6,518 bases of DNA from Acidobacteriota bacterium (GTDB lineage Bacteria > Acidobacteriota > Thermoanaerobaculia > Thermoanaerobaculales > Thermoanaerobaculaceae), in the NCBI GenBank assembly GCA_027458945.1, contig DAIDOU010000284.1:1-6518 (forward strand), given 5' to 3'. Under the pieces are notes generated by a model. That model worked only from the letters and a program-made list of their open reading frames with translations. It did not search any database and was not told the DNA's origin. The position numbers and the translations under genes are program-made. Below are positions 6,121-6,518 of this stretch, in pieces (within the stretch, counting starts at the first letter, position 1; every line of letters begins with the position of its first letter).

Positions 6121-6518
6121 ATGCTCAAGGAGTTCAAAGAGTTCGCCATGCGAGGCAACGTCCTCGACATGGCCGTCGGCATCATCGTCGGCGCCGCGTT
6201 CGGGCGCATCATCACGTCGCTCGTCAACGACGTGATCATGCCGCCGATCGGGCTGATCCTGGGGAAGGTTGATTTCTCCAGCCTGTTCATCAACCTCTCG
6301 GGAACCCCGTACGCCAGCCTCGCCGACGCGAGGAAGGCGGGCGCGTCGGTGATCGCCTACGGCACGTTCCTCAACACGATCCTGGACTTCGTCATCGTGG
6401 CGTTCGTCATCTTCCTGCTCATCAAGCAGGTCAACCGCCTGCAGAAGCCGGCTCCTGCGGCGGCGCCGACGACCAAGGACTGCCCGTTCTGCCAGTCGGC
6501 GATCCCGATCAAGGCGAC
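6121..6518 (+). CDS. mscL: Large-conductance mechanosensitive channel, 3' end cut off by window edge
   Basis: A pentameric inner-membrane channel that opens under membrane tension and releases solutes on osmotic downshock. 132 residues are visible. The N-terminal amphipathic helix (MLKEFKEFAMRGNVLD) leads into TM1 (about 16-43), with the conserved pore segment VGIIVGAAFGRIITSLVNDVIMPPIG. A periplasmic loop follows (about 44-75), then TM2 (about 76-103, with YGTFLNTILDFVIVAFVIF). A cytoplasmic Ala/Pro linker leads to CPFCQSAIPIKA (121-132). In many MscL proteins this is the first half of a C-terminal zinc-ribbon-like tail; the second CxxC would lie just past the window. AAGGAGG (6109-6115) lies 5 bases before the ATG. 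The open frame has no stop before the edge. It is divergent from the peptidase gene. The identification is secure. Confidence 0.97.
   Translation, partial: MLKEFKEFAMRGNVLDMAVGIIVGAAFGRIITSLVNDVIMPPIGLILGKVDFSSLFINLSGTPYASLADARKAGASVIAYGTFLNTILDFVIVAFVIFLLIKQVNRLQKPAPAAAPTTKDCPFCQSAIPIKA

Noticed and set aside
6024..6293. An 89-residue minus-strand open frame opposite the mscL start
   Set aside because: mscL is unmistakable on the plus strand with a strong ribosome binding site; the antisense frame has no recognisable feature.

Overview
The window is very GC-rich (roughly 70% or more by eye), with six protein-coding genes packed almost without gaps. It reads as ordinary chromosomal DNA of a high-GC bacterium. 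The class IB dihydroorotate dehydrogenase (separate PyrK subunit), a secreted S9 peptidase and a membrane-anchored AlkP-fold protein would suit a lineage such as Acidobacteriota, but nothing in the sequence fixes the taxon. I see no tRNA, rRNA, CRISPR array, insertion sequence or phage gene.

Layout. Positions 1-2186 (minus strand) hold a pyrimidine biosynthesis operon, pyrK-pyrD-pyrF, joined by 4- and 10-base overlaps; pyrF runs off the left edge. Positions 2198-3850 (plus strand) hold a five-helix membrane protein with an extracytoplasmic domain of the type I phosphodiesterase / alkaline phosphatase superfamily, whose metal-binding motifs look eroded. Positions 3867-5960 (minus strand) hold a secreted S9-family serine peptidase with a beta-propeller. 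A 160-base divergent intergenic region follows, then the start of mscL (plus strand, 6121 to the right edge).

How they work together. PyrK and PyrD form the NAD-dependent dihydroorotate dehydrogenase and PyrF catalyses the last step to UMP, so the left third is one pathway unit. The other three genes have no evident metabolic link to it or to each other, although the AlkP-like protein and the peptidase both act outside the cytoplasmic membrane and MscL lies in it.

The two most notable places are the 11-base gap between the divergent starts of pyrK and the AlkP-like gene, where a dyad and two facing -10-like hexamers sit over both start codons, and the AlkP-like protein itself, which keeps the fold signatures but appears to have lost most catalytic ligands. 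I did not find a clearly new multi-gene system; the best candidate for new biology is that putative pseudoenzyme.
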